Shown: piece by piece, positions 33,970-42,732 of the stretch | Layout: every line of letters starts with the position of its first letter | Numbering within the stretch: the first letter of the stretch is position 1 | The notes under the pieces: generated by a model | What the model saw: the letters and a program-made list of their open reading frames with translations, nothing else | Database searches by the model: none | What the model was told of the DNA's origin: nothing | Assembly (NCBI RefSeq): GCF_017948455.1 | Contig: NZ_JAFFSU010000005.1 | Location: 1 to 64,000 of the forward strand | Direction of reading: 5' to 3' | Source: Streptomyces sp. GESEQ-4 | GTDB lineage: Bacteria; Actinomycetota; Actinomycetes; Streptomycetales; Streptomycetaceae | Length of the DNA: 64,000 bases | Position numbers and translations under genes: made by a program

Positions 33970-34444
33970 GGCTTCTCCTCAGTTGGACGCGGAGCAGTTC
34001 GCGGGCCGCGTGCAGGTCGGCCTTGACGGTCCCTTCCTTACGTCCGGTCAGCACGGACACCTCCCGGATCGGCATGTCAGCGTAGTAGTGCAGCAGGATC
34101 GGCACGCGCAGTCGTTCCGGCAGGGACTGCACGAGCAGCCGTACGGACGGGTCCGCCGGTTCGGCGTGCGGGCGCACGGCGACTTCATGGGTGGCCCGGC
34201 GCACGGCCCTGCGTTCGCGCTCCAGCTTGCGCCAGTGGTCCCGGACGAGGTTCGCGGCCGTGACGTAGAGGAAACCGCGGGGCTCCTCCACCTTCGTCCA
34301 GCGGGCCCACAGCCGGGTGAACGCCTCCGACGCGATCTCGTGCGCCGTCTCGTCGTCGTCGACGAGACGGCGGCACCAGCCGGCCAGGCGCGGGTAGAGG
34401 GCGGCGAACAGCTCGGACGCTGCCGTGTCGCGGGACCGTTTCAA
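33953..34444 (-). CDS. ECF-type RNA polymerase sigma factor
   Basis: 163 residues. Region 2 reads LFAALYPRLAGWCRRLVDDD to RWTKVEEPRGFLYVTAANLV; region 4 reads LPERLRVPILLHYYADMPIR, then VSVLTGRKEGTVKADLHAAR. The listed start is TTG, four bases after GGAG; no better ATG or GTG precedes region 2. It overlaps the following single-TM gene, as sigma/anti-sigma pairs do. The sortase and its substrate lie directly upstream in the same orientation and might belong to the same regulon. Confidence 0.88.
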   Translation of the reverse strand: MKRSRDTAASELFAALYPRLAGWCRRLVDDDETAHEIASEAFTRLWARWTKVEEPRGFLYVTAANLVRDHWRKLERERRAVRRATHEVAVRPHAEPADPSVRLLVQSLPERLRVPILLHYYADMPIREVSVLTGRKEGTVKADLHAARELLRVQLRRSLDHTL

Positions 34445-34491
34445 CGCTCTCCAGGGTGGTGCGGGTTGTGGGGGGCCGGTTCAACTCGTGC

Positions 34492-35136
34492 TCAGCGCAC
34501 ACTCAGCGCGGCGAAGACGATCACGTTGTCGCGGTACTCGTCGCCACTCTTGGGCCCACCGCAGGTGATCAGTCGCAACTCCGGGCGGCCTACGTCACCG
34601 TAGACGTCGTCCGTCGGGAACTGAGCCTTGGCGACCGTCCGTACGGCGGTGACGGCGAACTCCGTCTCCGTGCCGTTCCCCAGGCGCACCTCGATCCGGT
34701 CGCCGCGGCGCAGCTGGTCGAGATGCCGGAAGACCCCGTCGCCGTACTCACCGACCGTCACATGGCCGAGGATCACCGACGGGCCGATCTCGCCCGGCGT
34801 CGGCGAGTGCCCGTACCAGCCCGCCCGGTCGTGCGCGGTGACCGGCGGTACTTCCACGGTGCCGTCGGACGCCAGCCCCAGCCGGATGACCGGGGTGTCG
34901 ACCTCGATGCCGGGGATGCGCAGCCGGATGGGCACGGAATGGCCGACCGCCTTGGCGGGACCGGGAGTTGACCGCGGTGTCGTAGACCGCGGCGTGCTTC
35001 CCGTGTCCTGCTCGGTCCGCACGCCCTCGTGGCCGCCGCCGCACCCCGTGAGGAACGAGGCCGTCAGCGCACCCGCCGCCGCGGTCGCGAACGTACGCCG
35101 GGAGAGGGGCCCACGCCTGGAGAGCGACTCCGTCAT
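34492..35136 (-). CDS. Class F sortase
   Basis: 214 residues. The N-terminus has a twin-Arg SRRTF motif and a lipobox-like FLTGC (C32), so it may be a Tat-exported lipoprotein, or simply anchored by that segment. The sortase core (about 65-214) shows IPGIEVDTPVIRLGL, catalytic His in ILGHV (H125), catalytic Cys in LITCGG (C192) and the Arg in EYRDNVIVF (R202). Class F enzymes are typical of actinobacteria and join surface proteins to the cell wall. The start overlaps the stop of the small surface protein gene by four bases, which suggests a dedicated enzyme-substrate pair. Confidence 0.9.
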   Translation of the reverse strand: MTESLSRRGPLSRRTFATAAAGALTASFLTGCGGGHEGVRTEQDTGSTPRSTTPRSTPGPAKAVGHSVPIRLRIPGIEVDTPVIRLGLASDGTVEVPPVTAHDRAGWYGHSPTPGEIGPSVILGHVTVGEYGDGVFRHLDQLRRGDRIEVRLGNGTETEFAVTAVRTVAKAQFPTDDVYGDVGRPELRLITCGGPKSGDEYRDNVIVFAALSVR

Positions 35137-35519
35137 GCCCCGGTCGCCCGCCGACGCCGTACGACGAAGACCGCCGCGCCACTCAGGCCCAGCGCCGCGG
35201 CAGCACCGCCGCCGATCATTCCGGCCCCGGGGCCCGAGTCCTGCGACGTCACTCCGGTGTCGGGGGCGCCGCTGGGGACGACGGAGACCTGATCACTCGG
35301 GACGCGCGTCGGCTCGGTGTCGGGGGCGTCCTCCGTCGGCGGGACAGTCGTCGGTTCGGCCGGCGCGGGGCTCGGGGTTGCGTCCTCGGCCGGTACGGGA
35401 CTCGGGGCGGTGGTCGCCTTGGGGGCCGGGGTCGCCGCCTCGTCGGCGAGCGCGGGTGCGGTGGCCGCCAGTACGGCGGTGCACGCAAGTGCCAGGACGC
35501 TCAGGACAGTTCGGCGCAT
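35133..35519 (-). CDS. Small secreted surface protein with PDTG-type sorting signal, likely sortase substrate
   Basis: 128 residues from MRRTVLSVLALACTAVLAAT, a clear signal peptide ending near ALA. The middle is Pro/Thr/Glu-rich (about 27-85). The C-terminus has SGAPDTG, a hydrophobic stretch (GMIGGGAAAALGLSGAAVFV) and a terminal RRRR cluster, which is a sorting-signal layout. APDTG fits the loose xPxTG pattern and differs from LPxTG in its first residue. The stop overlaps the sortase start (ATGA). Confidence 0.8.
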   Translation of the reverse strand: MRRTVLSVLALACTAVLAATAPALADEAATPAPKATTAPSPVPAEDATPSPAPAEPTTVPPTEDAPDTEPTRVPSDQVSVVPSGAPDTGVTSQDSGPGAGMIGGGAAAALGLSGAAVFVVRRRRATGA

Positions 35520-35719
35520 GGATTCGCTCTCTTTCGTCGGCCCGCCCGGTACGCGGCGGACTGTGTGACGGGTCGAGCGGAGAGACGAGGCGGGGGCGGG
35601 TCGGGTTGTAACGAGATGGCAAAGCCGTGAGAAGGCCACCCCTGCACGGCAGTTCATGTTGATGAACAGCAATCACGTACAAGTCATTGACGCGCTCACA
35701 TCATGGCTCTAGCTTCCGA

Positions 35720-35731
35720 GAAAGCGCTTTC
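35720..35731. promoter_or_regulatory. LacI-type palindrome upstream of the pectate lyase
   Basis: GAAAGCGCTTTC is a perfect twelve-base palindrome and matches the CRE-like sites bound by LacI-family sugar regulators. It lies 60 bp before the pectate lyase ATG. It is followed by an imperfect repeat of ATGTGAATC..AACC (35742-35779). Confidence 0.6.
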
Positions 35732-35791
35732 CCTCATCTGGATGTGAATCAAACCAACCGCATGTGAATCCAACCGACTTGGAGACGAACG

Positions 35792-37375
35792 ATGCGATTG
35801 AGACCAGTGAGACCCGTCATCGCGTCCGTCGGCCTGCTGGCCGGGACACTCGTCGCGCTGTCCGCCACCCCCGCGGCACAGGCGGCGGCCACCCGCTACG
35901 AAGCCGAGAGCTCCCCGGCGGTCTGCACCGGCACCCTCGACTCCGACTGGGCCGGCTACTCCGGCAGCGGGTTCTGCAACGGCACCAACTCCACGAGCGG
36001 CTCTGCCCAGTTCACCGTGACCGCACCCGCATCGGGCACGGCGACCCTGCACATCCGCTTCGCCAACGGCACGACCGCCGCCCGCCCAGCCGGACTGGTC
36101 GTCAACGGGTCCACGGTGCAGACACCGTCGTTCGAGGGCACCGGCGCCTGGTCGACCTGGGTCACCAAGACGCTGACCGTGCCGGTGAACCCGGGCAGCA
36201 ACACCATCCGGCTGGCCCCGACCACCGCGGCCGGTCTGCCGAACATCGACTACGTCGAGGTCGTGACGGACGGCACCACTCCGCCTGTTGGCAGAGCGCT
36301 CTACGTCGCCCCGAACGGCACCGACAGCGCGGCCGGAACGCAGGCCGCGCCCACGACGCTCACCTCGGCGATCAGCCGGATCTCCGCGGGCGGAACCATC
36401 TACCTGCGCGGAGGGACGTACAACCAGGCCTCGACGGTCACCATCCCGGCCGGCAGCAACGGCTCCGCGAGTGCCCGCACCACCCTGGCGGCGTACCCGG
36501 GCGAGACCCCGGTGCTCAACTTCTCTTCCCAGACCGAGAGTTCGTCGAACCGCGGGCTCCAGCTCAACGCGTCGTACTGGCACATCAAGGGTCTGATCGT
36601 CGAACGGGCCGGGGACAACGGCATCTTCGTCGGCGGCAGCAACAACGTCGTCGAGCGCACGGTGACCCGCTTCAACCGCGACACGGGACTGCAACTCGGC
36701 CGGATGACCTCCACCACCCCGACCGCCCAGTGGCCGTCCAACAACCTGATCCTCAGCGCCGAGTCGCACGACAACGCCGACTCGGACGGCGAGGACGCGG
36801 ACGGCTTCGCCGCGAAGCTGACTTCCGGCACCGGGAACGTCTTCCGCAACGCCGTCGCGCACAACAACATCGACGACGGCTGGGACCTCTACACCTACGC
36901 CGACGAGGACCCCATCGGCCCGGTGACCATCGAGGACTCCCTCTCCTACGAGAACGGCACCCTCAGCGACGGCTCCCAGGCCGGCAACGGCGACCGCAAC
37001 GGCTACAAGCTCGGCGGCGAGGACGTGCCGGTCAACCACATCGTGCGGCGCAGCTTCGCTGTCGACAACGGCAAGCACGGGTTCACCTACAACAGCAACC
37101 CGGGCTCGATGACGATCTCCAACAACGTCAGCGTCGACAACACCGAACGCAACTTCAACTTCGACGCGGGCACTTCGGTGTTCCGCAACAACACCTCGTG
37201 CCGCAGCGGCAGCGGCACGAACGACCGGATCATCGGCAACGCCGACAGCTCCAACCAGTTCTGGTCCGGCACGAACGGCTCCCGCTGCTCCTCCTACGAC
37301 GGCGCCCTCGGCTGGTCCTTCGCCTCGGACGGGCGCCTGGTCGTGACCTTCGGGAGCACTCAGGTCACTCCTTGA
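35792..37375 (+). CDS. Secreted PL9 pectate lyase with N-terminal CBM35-like domain
   Basis: 527 residues with a signal peptide (MRLRPVRPVIASVGLLAGTL, cleavage after AQA near 31). Residues about 34-160 are a carbohydrate-binding beta-sandwich (TRYEAESSPAVCTGT, then LPNIDYVEVV). Residues about 168-510 form the right-handed parallel beta-helix of family PL9: RALYVAPNGTDSAAGTQAAP, then NADSDGEDADGFAAKLTSGT with the Asp cluster and Lys expected at the calcium and catalytic site, and NNIDDGWDLYTYADEDPIGP. It would cleave polygalacturonate outside the cell. Expression is probably sugar-controlled through the upstream palindrome. The last eleven bases overlap the convergent TetR gene. Confidence 0.9.
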   Translation: MRLRPVRPVIASVGLLAGTLVALSATPAAQAAATRYEAESSPAVCTGTLDSDWAGYSGSGFCNGTNSTSGSAQFTVTAPASGTATLHIRFANGTTAARPAGLVVNGSTVQTPSFEGTGAWSTWVTKTLTVPVNPGSNTIRLAPTTAAGLPNIDYVEVVTDGTTPPVGRALYVAPNGTDSAAGTQAAPTTLTSAISRISAGGTIYLRGGTYNQASTVTIPAGSNGSASARTTLAAYPGETPVLNFSSQTESSSNRGLQLNASYWHIKGLIVERAGDNGIFVGGSNNVVERTVTRFNRDTGLQLGRMTSTTPTAQWPSNNLILSAESHDNADSDGEDADGFAAKLTSGTGNVFRNAVAHNNIDDGWDLYTYADEDPIGPVTIEDSLSYENGTLSDGSQAGNGDRNGYKLGGEDVPVNHIVRRSFAVDNGKHGFTYNSNPGSMTISNNVSVDNTERNFNFDAGTSVFRNNTSCRSGSGTNDRIIGNADSSNQFWSGTNGSRCSSYDGALGWSFASDGRLVVTFGSTQVTP

Positions 37376-37985
37376 CCGCGTCATCACACAGAGCGGCCAG
37401 CCCGTACTCGAAGCGCTCCTCGAACGAATCTGCCGTGAGGTGGCCGAGGACGCGGTGGAGGGCGGGGTGGGCCGGCTCCGAGACCGCGTCCGCCAGGCGG
37501 TCGCCCAGGGGCCGGCCCTCGGCCGCCTGTTCCTCCTGGGTGAGTCCGAGGGTGAAGTAGACGATCGTCCAGGTGGTCCAGGCGGCCTCGCGCTCGTTCC
37601 GGCCGCTGTCCAGGAGTGCGGCGACGAGGGTTTCGGCGAGGCGCAAGGTGTGTGGTTCGGCGGCGTAGGTGCCGACGACGAGCGCGGCACCGTCGCGGTG
37701 GCAGAGGAGGGCGCGGCGGTAGCGGCGGGCCAGCTCGCGGACACGTTCGTCGGGCGAGGACGGCAGGTCGTCGAGGGGGATCTCGCCGATGACCGCGTCC
37801 GCCATCAGCTCCAGCATCCGGGCCTTGGTCTTCACGTGCCACAGCACGGTGTTCATCCGTACGCCGAGCCGGTCGGCGACCGCCCGCGTGGACAGCGCGT
37901 CCAGGCCCTTCTCGTCCAGCAGCTCCAGGGCGGCACGGATGACGGTGCCGGGTTCGAGACGGTCGCCCGCTTGCCTCTTGGTCAT
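37365..37985 (-). CDS. TetR/AcrR-family repressor
   Basis: 206 residues. The N-terminal HTH is VIRAALELLDEKGLDALSTR, then AVADRLGVRMNTVLWHVKTK (about 15-60); the C-terminal ligand-binding region resembles the TetR_C_1 class. It is divergent from the FAD monooxygenase gene with only 67 bp between them. Two 15-bp inverted repeats lie in that gap, one covering its own start codon. It most likely represses both itself and the monooxygenase until a small aromatic or antibiotic ligand binds; the ligand is unknown. Confidence 0.9.
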   Translation of the reverse strand: MTKRQAGDRLEPGTVIRAALELLDEKGLDALSTRAVADRLGVRMNTVLWHVKTKARMLELMADAVIGEIPLDDLPSSPDERVRELARRYRRALLCHRDGAALVVGTYAAEPHTLRLAETLVAALLDSGRNEREAAWTTWTIVYFTLGLTQEEQAAEGRPLGDRLADAVSEPAHPALHRVLGHLTADSFEERFEYGLAALCDDAVKE

Positions 37986-38028
37986 TGACCTAGTTTACTG
38001 CGAGCAGGGAGATTTGGTCACTGACCAA
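37978..38028. promoter_or_regulatory. Two TetR operator-like inverted repeats
   Basis: Site 1 (37978-37992) is TTGGTCA-T-TGACCTA and site 2 (38014-38028) is TTGGTCA-C-TGACCAA, the latter a perfect seven-base inverted repeat. Centres are 36 bp apart. Site 1 covers the tetR start codon and site 2 ends 24 bp before the monooxygenase ATG. Confidence 0.8.
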
Positions 38029-38052
38029 GACGGCCGAGAAGGACCTGGGATC

Positions 38053-39530
38053 ATGAACACACAGCACGTCGTCATCGCCGGAGGCGGCCCTGTCGGGCTC
38101 TGGCTCGCCGCGGAACTGCGGCTGGGCGGGGTCTCCGTCACCGTCGTCGAGGCGCGCACCGAGATCGACGGGCGTTCCAAAGCGCTCACCATCCACCCGC
38201 GCACCATCGAGGTCCTGGCCTCACGCGGGGCGCACCGGGCCTTCCTCGCCGAGGGTCTGCCGATCCCGGGCGGCCACTTCGCCATGCTCGACGACCGGCT
38301 CGACTTCCGGGACCTGGACACCCCGTTCCCGTACACCCTCGCCCTGCCCCAGGCCCGCACCGAGGAACTGCTCCAGGAGCACGCACTCGGGCTGGGGGCA
38401 TCGATCGTGCGCGGACATCGCGTCACCGGGTTCACCGAGCGCGCGGAGTCGGTGACCGTGCAGGTGGAGGGTCCGGAGGGGGCGTACGAGATCCAGGCGG
38501 CGTATGTCGTCGGCTGCGACGGCACGCGCAGCACGGTGCGCACCACCGCCGGTATCGACTTCCCCGGCACACCCTCCACCGTCCTCGGCTGGCTCGGCGA
38601 CGTCGCCCTGGACAACCCCCCGCGACCCGGCTTCAGCACCTTCACCCTCCGGGGCGGGTGATGGTCGCGCCGCTGCCCGGCGGCCGGTTCCGGGTCGTCG
38701 GCGTGAGCCCCGACAGCCTCACCACCGAGTGGCCCGGCGACCTCACGACGGACGAGCTGCGGGAGAAGACCGCCGCCATCGCCGGAGACGACTTCGGCAT
38801 GCGCGACCCGTCCTGGCTCTCCCGCTTCGGCAACGCCACCCGGCTGGCCGCCGAGTACCGGCGCGGGCGCGTCCTGCTCGCCGGTGATGCCGCCCACCAG
38901 CACTTCCCCGCCGGCGGTGTCGGCATGAACGTCGGCATCCAGGACGCGCACAACCTCGGCTGGAAGCTGGCCGCGACGCTGAACGGCTGGGCCCCGGAAG
39001 GCCTGTTGGACACATACCACGCCGAACGTCGCCCGGTCGGCGCCCAGTTGGCGGAACACAGCCGCGCCCAGACGGCCCTGATGACCACCTTCACGCCCGA
39101 GGGCCGCGACCTGCGCTCCCTGCTGAGCGGGATGATCGCCACTCAGCCCGCGTTCAACCGCGCCCTGGCCGAACGCCTCACCGCCTTCGCCGTCACCTAC
39201 CCCACCGCGGCCCCGACGGCCCACCCTCTTCACGGCACCCGCGCCCCCGACCTGGCCTTCACGGATTCGCAGACCGGGTTGTTCGCACGGCTGCGTGCCG
39301 ATGCATACCTGCTCCTCGACCTCACCGGCGGACACCTCAGCGAACTCGCCACCGCCCAGCGGATCGCCGTACACACCGCGGCCCTCGCTCACCCCCCGGC
39401 CGCGTGGGCCGAGGTACGCGCCGCCCTGATCCGCCCGGACGGCCATGTCGCCTGGGCCGGCACCGAACGGGACGACGCCACACTGTCCGCGACTGCGGGC
39501 GAGGCCATCACCGCAGCCGTGGCCCGTTGA
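38053..39530 (+). pseudogene. FAD-dependent aromatic monooxygenase gene with a single-base frameshift
   Basis: The first part (ATG 38053, VIAGGGPVGLWLAAELRLGG, then YVVGCDGTRSTVRTTAGIDF) stops at 38661. The second part continues in another frame from MMVAPLPGGRFRVVGV and contains the second FAD motif (LLAGDAAHQHFPAGGVGMNV, IQDAHNLGWKLA). Together they form a normal PheA/TfdB-type hydroxylase of about 490 residues. Adding one G to the GGCGGGTGATG run near 38653-38657 restores LRGGVMVAPLPGG. Either the gene is newly inactivated or a G was missed in sequencing. The intact TetR gene and operators argue for a working gene. Likely substrates are aromatic or polyketide compounds. Confidence 0.8.
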
Positions 39531-39728
39531 TCCGTCGAATCGCCACCGTCGTGGCCGCCGTTCCTACCAGGGGCTTGACGCGAATGTGGTGCCGGGTCAA
39601 GCCCGACTGGTGTCCCTGGTCAGGAAGATCCCGGAGTCAGAGCGGGACGTCAGCGTGGCTCAGGGGTCAGGGAGTGGTGCCACGGACGATCTCGCCTGGC
39701 ACCCGCCACGGCCACATAGGCTCCCAGG

Positions 39729-40370
39729 GTGATTGAGACCATCGTGTTCGACATCGGCGAGACGATCACCCGTGACGACCGGTACTGGGCCTCCTGGGCA
39801 GACTGGCTCAACGTTCCCCGTCACACCCTCTCCGCACTCGTCGGAGCGGTCGTCGCCCAAGGCCACGACAACTCCGAAGCCCTCCGGCTCCTGCGTCCAG
39901 GCATCGACGTCGCCGCCGAGTACAACGCCCGCAAAGCCGCCGGGCGCGGCGAGCACCTCGACGAGAGCGACCTCTACGACGACGTCCGCCCGGCCCTGTC
40001 GGCACTCCGGGGCGAGGGCGTGCGCGTCATCATCGCGGGCAATCAGACGCCCCGCGCTGCGGAATTGCTGCGCACCCTGAGTCTCCCGGCCGATCTCATC
40101 GTGACCTCGGGCGAGTGGGGCGTCGCGAAGCCGCAGTCGGAGTTCTTCCGTCGGGTGCTGGAGGCGGCGCAGGCTGCTCCGCACGCAACCGTGTACGTCG
40201 GTGACCACCCGGCCAACGACGTCTTCCCAGCGAAGGCGGCAGGCCTGCGCACGGCGCACCTTCGCCGCGGACCATGGGGACATCTCTGGGCAGACGATCC
40301 GGAGGTTGCAGCCGCGGCGGACTGGCGGATCGACAGCCTCACCCAGCTCACCGAGATCGTGAAGGGCTGA
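39729..40370 (+). CDS. HAD-superfamily hydrolase
   Basis: 213 residues from the GTG at 39729. Motif I is FDIGETIT, with the nucleophile Asp and Glu instead of the usual second Asp; motif II lies in VRVIIAGNQTPR (Asn in place of Ser/Thr); motif III/IV is VAKPQSEFF and VYVGDHPANDV. The Glu substitution is found in several HAD subfamilies and may alter phosphatase specificity. The gene is 106 bp before the XRE regulator gene in the same direction, and the pair may be co-transcribed. Substrate unknown. Confidence 0.85.
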   Translation: MIETIVFDIGETITRDDRYWASWADWLNVPRHTLSALVGAVVAQGHDNSEALRLLRPGIDVAAEYNARKAAGRGEHLDESDLYDDVRPALSALRGEGVRVIIAGNQTPRAAELLRTLSLPADLIVTSGEWGVAKPQSEFFRRVLEAAQAAPHATVYVGDHPANDVFPAKAAGLRTAHLRRGPWGHLWADDPEVAAAADWRIDSLTQLTEIVKG

Positions 40371-40476
40371 CCGGAACCATGCGGCCCCACCAGCCAGGGC
40401 TGATGGGGCCGTTCATGTCCACGCGGTGTCTCGGCGCGAGTACGGTGCGGAGTGGACGCACCGAACTGGAGCCGGA

Positions 40477-41664
40477 ATGCCCTCACACACCAAGGGTGGC
40501 GTAGGCGCGCGGATCGCCTACTACCGCAGCGTCATGCGCCCGAAGATGACGCAGCAGCAGCTCGCTGAGGCCGCCTGCGTGTCTCTGGGCACTGTCCGCA
40601 AGATCGAGCGAGGCGAGCGCGGGGTCAGCGATTCCACGGTGGAGGCCATCGCTGATGCTCTCGGTGTAGATCCCACCCGCCTGCGCGCCAACCGCGTGCC
40701 GACTCACACGCGCGTCCACGAGGCTCTGCCCGTGCTCTCCGCCGCGATCGCTACGTACGACCTCCCCGACGACGGCCCCGTCCGCCCCGTCCACGAACTG
40801 CGGACATCGGTTACGGAGGCCGCCCGCTGGCGGCTGGGAGCCCAATACACGCGCATTGTCCGCCGGCTGCCCGACTTGCTCACCGAACTCGCTCGCACCT
40901 ACCACGCTGCCCCCACCGGACAACGTGCGGAACTGGCCGGGCTCTTGGTCATGGCCTATCGGTCCGCGGACGCGGTCGCCTACAAATTCGGCGCCCGCGA
41001 CCTGTCCGCCCGCATGATCGAACTCATGAGGTGGGCGGTCCCCGAGGCCGACGATCCGCTGCTGGCCGCGTCCGTCGCGTACGTGCGTACAGAGACGTTC
41101 TTCGCAGCCCACGCACACATGCCAGGGCTGCGCGCCCTGGAACAAGCCCTGGATGCCGCACCGGTCCCCGCCACAGCGCCGGAGATCGCAGCAAAGGGCG
41201 CGCTCCACATGCGGGCCGCCGTCATCGCAGGGCGAGCCCGTGACGCTTCGGCAGCGGTCACCCACCTCAACGAGGCGAGCGCCCTGGCTGCCCGAGTCCC
41301 CGAAGGCATCTACTACGGCACCGCTTTCGGCCCCGACTCCGTCAAGGTCCACGAGGTGTCAGTAGCGGTCAGCCTCGGGGACGACCATGTCGGCCGCGCC
41401 CTCGACGTGGCGGGCGGGTGGAAGCCGCCAGGGGATCTGCCAGCCGAACGGCGTTCCGCGTTCTACATCGAACTCGCCCGTGCGCAGTTGTGGTCCGGGC
41501 TAGCGGATGACTCATTCGAGTCGTTGAAGGTCGCCCGCCGTATCGCTCCGCAGCACACCCGAGAACACCCCTGGGTGCGAGAGGACGCTGCCACGCTGCG
41601 CCGCTTGAAGCGGGCCGACTCCGAGACGCTCACCGACTTCGCCGAGTGGTGCGCTGCTATCTGA
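40477..41664 (+). CDS. XRE-family regulator with TPR-like C-terminal domain
   Basis: 395 residues from MPSHTKGGVGARIAYYRS. The HTH (about 10-65) reads MTQQQLAEAACVSLGTVRKI, then GVSDSTVEAIADALGVDPTR. The remaining 320 residues are helical, Ala/Leu-rich TPR-like repeats (LAGLLVMAYRSADAVAYKFG, LHMRAAVIAGRARDASAAVT), a layout shared with Streptomyces regulators that sense a peptide or protein partner. It heads a run of small unknown genes (41,894-43,791) that may be its targets. Confidence 0.85.
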   Translation: MPSHTKGGVGARIAYYRSVMRPKMTQQQLAEAACVSLGTVRKIERGERGVSDSTVEAIADALGVDPTRLRANRVPTHTRVHEALPVLSAAIATYDLPDDGPVRPVHELRTSVTEAARWRLGAQYTRIVRRLPDLLTELARTYHAAPTGQRAELAGLLVMAYRSADAVAYKFGARDLSARMIELMRWAVPEADDPLLAASVAYVRTETFFAAHAHMPGLRALEQALDAAPVPATAPEIAAKGALHMRAAVIAGRARDASAAVTHLNEASALAARVPEGIYYGTAFGPDSVKVHEVSVAVSLGDDHVGRALDVAGGWKPPGDLPAERRSAFYIELARAQLWSGLADDSFESLKVARRIAPQHTREHPWVREDAATLRRLKRADSETLTDFAEWCAAI

Positions 41665-41893
41665 GCAAGCTGCCCGACTACCCCTCGCTGGGGTACTTGT
41701 GACCCTCGCTGGCCCCCACCATCTGTCACACGCGTAGGAACCAGCAGATGGGAACCAGGGATGTCCGACGTACTCCTGCTCGCGCCCACGATCATCGACG
41801 GGCGCGTGAGCATCGTGCGGCTCCATGGTGAGGCTTGCTTCGACGGCCCCGGGGCGTGGCCAACGCTCAGACCAGAGAGGGAGCGTCGACACC

Positions 41894-42025
41894 ATGAACG
41901 CTACTGCCCCGAGAACACCCGGGGTCAAGATGACCATCCCCGTGTACAAGGTGGACCGCTACGGCACGGTCTCCGACCACCGCGGCACGGTGAACATCCC
42001 GTGCGGGCAGAGCCACCACCACTGA
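41894..42025 (+). CDS. 43-residue small protein, function unknown
   Basis: It begins MNATAPRTPGVKMTIPVYKV and ends IPCGQSHHH. AGGGAG lies upstream, and third codon positions are strongly G/C from codon 9 onward, unlike the other frames, which supports coding. One Cys and three terminal His could bind metal or serve as a modification site, but no modifying enzyme gene is near. The stop overlaps the ATG of a 20-residue ORF (TGATG). A longer plus-strand frame from 41761 overlaps it; its codon usage is good only before about 41870. That frame was not called. Confidence 0.55.
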   Translation: MNATAPRTPGVKMTIPVYKVDRYGTVSDHRGTVNIPCGQSHHH

Positions 42026-42087
42026 TGTCCGTGAACCAGCAGTGCATCTGCCTGCGCGGCAGGGCCGGGCAGGCGGTGCCCCAGTGA
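42025..42087 (+). CDS. 20-residue coupling mini-ORF
   Basis: The peptide is MSVNQQCICLRGRAGQAVPQ. Its ATG overlaps the previous stop (TGATG) and its TGA overlaps the next GTG (GTGA), so ribosomes could pass from one gene to the next. It contains a C-I-C pair. Whether the peptide has a role of its own is unknown. Confidence 0.35.
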   Translation: MSVNQQCICLRGRAGQAVPQ

Positions 42088-42578
42088 ACGCCACCCATGC
42101 CGATACGAACGCACCGACGCTGAACACCACGGAAATGCGGGCCACGGCGTACGACTTCCTCGGGGCGCAAGCGCCACCCCGGTACGAGACGATCCAGCGC
42201 CTGGGACACGACTTCCGCCGGGACCTGTGGGAGCTCATTCCGCGGATCGAGCAGCTCACCGCACCCCTTCTCCATGAGGACGACGTGCCCGCGAAGGTGG
42301 CGCTGGCCGGGGTCGGCGAGGCTCACCGACGCCTGGACGAGATCGAGCGTGCGGGCCTGTTGGGCGAGTTCGAGCGCGTGAAGCGCCTTGCCCGGTCCGT
42401 CCTGGCTCTGTGCGACCACTACGCCACGCTCACCGGAATCGCGATGTGCCTCGTCTGCGACAAGCCGATCGAGGATGACGAGGAGTCCGTGCCATACGAC
42501 CACGGCAGTCCCCTCGGCGAAGCGACACGTGCAGGCCGCGTCCACACCACCTGCGCGAACACGGTGCGCCGCCACTGA
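42084..42578 (+). CDS. DUF6415-like protein with a C-terminal Cys/His cluster
   Basis: 164 residues from the GTG at 42084 (MNATHADTNAPTLNTTEMRA). The core is helical (YETIQRLGHDFRRDLWELIP, VALAGVGEAHRRLDEIERAG). It ends with CLVCDKPIEDDEESVPYDHG, then HTTCANTV, a CxxC...H...C arrangement that may hold zinc. Proteins of this kind are common in Streptomyces near XRE regulators and are of unknown function. The first residues repeat the MNAT start of the 43-residue protein. Confidence 0.6.
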   Translation: MNATHADTNAPTLNTTEMRATAYDFLGAQAPPRYETIQRLGHDFRRDLWELIPRIEQLTAPLLHEDDVPAKVALAGVGEAHRRLDEIERAGLLGEFERVKRLARSVLALCDHYATLTGIAMCLVCDKPIEDDEESVPYDHGSPLGEATRAGRVHTTCANTVRRH

Positions 42579-42732
42579 CAAGCGCCACCCCAGCCCGGAT
42601 GGGCCCCATGGCGACCGCAGGGTCAGGGTCGCACGCGAATCCTCCCGCCCCGGCAGCCCAACCCCGGAGGTCGACTGCACCACAGCGGGTCAGCAAGTGC
42701 ATATCAGCTCAGACAGAAGAGAGGACTTCGAA

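Noticed and set aside
35696..37744. 682-residue open frame antisense to the pectate lyase
   Set aside because: The plus strand has signal peptide, carbohydrate-binding domain and PL9 motifs in frame; the antisense protein is low complexity.
41761..42087. 108-residue plus-strand frame overlapping the 43-residue gene
   Set aside because: Codon usage is good only before about 41870; in the overlap the 43-residue frame has much stronger third-position GC. Its tail contains the 20-residue ORF, which was listed separately.
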